NCBI GenBank assembly: GCA_037190175.1
Contig: JBBCJM010000143.1
Coordinates: forward strand, 1 to 7,435
Source of the DNA: JBBCJM01 sp037190175
Lineage (GTDB): Bacteria; Pseudomonadota; Alphaproteobacteria; Rhodobacterales; Rhodobacteraceae
Length of the DNA stretch: 7,435 nucleotides
Direction of reading: 5' to 3'
Shown: positions 6,545 through 7,435 of the stretch, piece by piece
Numbering within the stretch: the first letter of the stretch is position 1
Layout of the letters: each line of letters opens with the position of its first letter
The notes under the pieces: generated by a model
What the model was told of the DNA's origin: nothing
What the model saw: the letters and a program-made list of their open reading frames with translations, nothing else
Database searches by the model: none
Made by a program: the position numbers and the translations under genes

Positions 6545-7291
6545 ATGACCATCTATGCCATAGGCGACATCCATGGCCACCTGCACCTGCTGCGGCAGGC
6601 GCATGAGCTGGTCGAGGCCGACCGGGCGCGGCACGGCGTGCCGGCGGGGACGCAGGTGGTGCATGTGGGCGACCTGGTGGACCGCGGGGCGGAGAGCCGG
6701 GGGGTGATCGAGCACCTGATGGAGGGCATCGCGGCGGGCGCGCCCTGGGTGGTGCTGCTGGGCAACCACGACCGGATGTTCCTGCGCTTCCTGCGCGACC
6801 CGGCCGAGCCCGAGCCGGGGCTGCGGTCGGGGCTCTCCTGGCTGCACCCGCGGCTGGGCGGGGCCGGCACGCTGGCCTCCTATGGGGTAAGGGCGGCGGC
6901 CGACCGGCCGGTGGGGGCGGTCCATGCCGATGCGGTGCAGGCGGTCCCGGCGGAGCATCGGGCGTTCCTGGAAGGGGCGGCGCGCTGGCACCGCGGGGAC
7001 GAGGCGATCTTCGTCCACGCCGGGCTGCGGCCGGGGCTGCCGGTGGAACGGCAGGACGAGACCGATCTGGTCTGGATCCGCGAGCCCTTCCTGTCCGACC
7101 GCCGCAGCCACGGGGCGCTGGTGGTGCACGGCCACACCGCGCTGGACGCGCCGCGGCACTACGGCAACCGGGTGAACATCGACAGCGGCGCGGCCTATGG
7201 CGGGCTGCTCACCACGGTGGCGATCGAGGGGGGCGAGGTCTTCCTGCTGACCCCGCGGGGACGGGCGCCGCTGGCGGCGGAGGGATGGTGA
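6545..7291 (+). CDS. PPP-type metallophosphatase (calcineurin-like phosphoesterase)
   Basis: This 248-residue cytoplasmic protein carries every motif of the PPP branch of metallophosphoesterases. GDIHG (7-11) contributes Asp8 and His10; GDLVDRG (42-48) contributes Asp43 and Arg47; GNHD (74-77) contributes Asn75 and His76; FVHAG (157-160 region) contributes His158; GHT (196-198) contributes His197. These residues hold a dinuclear metal centre. Relatives include bacterial serine/threonine protein phosphatases of the lambda/PrpA type and symmetrical diadenosine tetraphosphatases (ApaH). The sequence alone does not separate these substrates, and length is near that of both. No signal or membrane segment is visible. 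The start at 6545 begins the conserved beta strand TIYAIGDIHG, but the ribosome binding site is weak (only a GGGG near 6535), which suggests modest translation or a near-leaderless message. The last codon (TGG) and the stop codon overlap the 3' end of the antisense tRNA-Arg gene. Confidence 0.9.
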   Translation: MTIYAIGDIHGHLHLLRQAHELVEADRARHGVPAGTQVVHVGDLVDRGAESRGVIEHLMEGIAAGAPWVVLLGNHDRMFLRFLRDPAEPEPGLRSGLSWLHPRLGGAGTLASYGVRAAADRPVGAVHADAVQAVPAEHRAFLEGAARWHRGDEAIFVHAGLRPGLPVERQDETDLVWIREPFLSDRRSHGALVVHGHTALDAPRHYGNRVNIDSGAAYGGLLTTVAIEGGEVFLLTPRGRAPLAAEGW

Positions 7292-7361
7292 CCCCGGGAG
7301 GATTCGAACCTCCGACCTGCCGCTTAGGAGGCGGCCGCTCTATCCCCTGAGCTACGGGGCC
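7286..7361 (-). tRNA. tRNA-Arg (anticodon CCT)
   Basis: Read on the minus strand, the 76 bases give a complete cloverleaf. The acceptor GGCCCCG (7361-7355) pairs with CGGGGTC (7296-7290), with one G-U at the second pair. The D stem is GCTC/GAGC, and the anticodon stem GCCGC/GCGGC has loop CTCCTAA. The variable region is 5 bases, and the T stem GGAGG/CCTCC has loop TTCGAAT. The discriminator is A (7289) and an encoded CCA follows (7288-7286). The anticodon CCT (7328-7326) reads the arginine codon AGG. The 3' end, including discriminator and CCA, overlaps the last sense codon and stop of the phosphatase gene on the other strand. Upstream (7362-7435, minus strand) there is a TTGCGC that could be a -35, but no clear -10. 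Confidence 0.96.
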
Positions 7362-7435
7362 ATCCGGCCCTTCCCTTGCCCGGAAACGCGCGGAGGCGCA
7401 ACCGGAACGTGGCGGGGCTCCTCGCTCCCTGCCGG

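Overview
This is a GC-rich chromosomal stretch whose gene content points to an alphaproteobacterium of the Rhodobacter/Paracoccus group. The clues are the Methanosarcina-type phosphoserine aminotransferase, a serC leader RNA candidate, a glutathione-dependent class III alcohol dehydrogenase, a cytochrome c', and the style of codons and promoters. Taxonomy is inferred from family resemblance only.

Layout, left to right. (1) Positions 1-140 carry the N-terminus of a class III alcohol dehydrogenase (minus strand, running off the window). (2) Diverging from it is a small lipoprotein of the I78 protease-inhibitor family (263-544). It converges, with a 4-bp gap, on a cytochrome c' type monohaem protein (549-977, minus). 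(3) A minus-strand pair follows: a periplasmic dihaem cytochrome c (2058-2891) and, downstream of it, serB (1088-1990). (4) A 269-bp divergent promoter region leads to serC (3161-4315) and serA (4414-6009) on the plus strand. (5) A GFA/CENP-V zinc protein (6076-6465) and a PPP-type metallophosphatase (6545-7291) follow. (6) A tRNA-Arg(CCT) lies on the minus strand (7286-7361), and its encoded CCA end overlaps the end of the phosphatase gene.

How the genes work together: serA, serC and serB make up the whole phosphorylated pathway from 3-phosphoglycerate to L-serine, within 5 kb. serC and serA are codirectional and probably cotranscribed. serB lies on the other strand behind the dihaem cytochrome gene and probably depends on its promoter, on its own, or both. 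The remaining genes (two c-type cytochromes, the alcohol dehydrogenase, the GFA protein, the phosphatase) look like ordinary chromosomal neighbours. No phage, transposase, CRISPR or defence genes are visible.

The most interesting signals are non-coding. The serC 5' leader can fold in two mutually exclusive ways, one of which covers the ribosome binding site. A compact cluster of palindromes lies between serC and serA. An inverted repeat sits just before serB. The tRNA overlaps a coding sequence. I do not see a convincing undescribed multi-gene system in this window.
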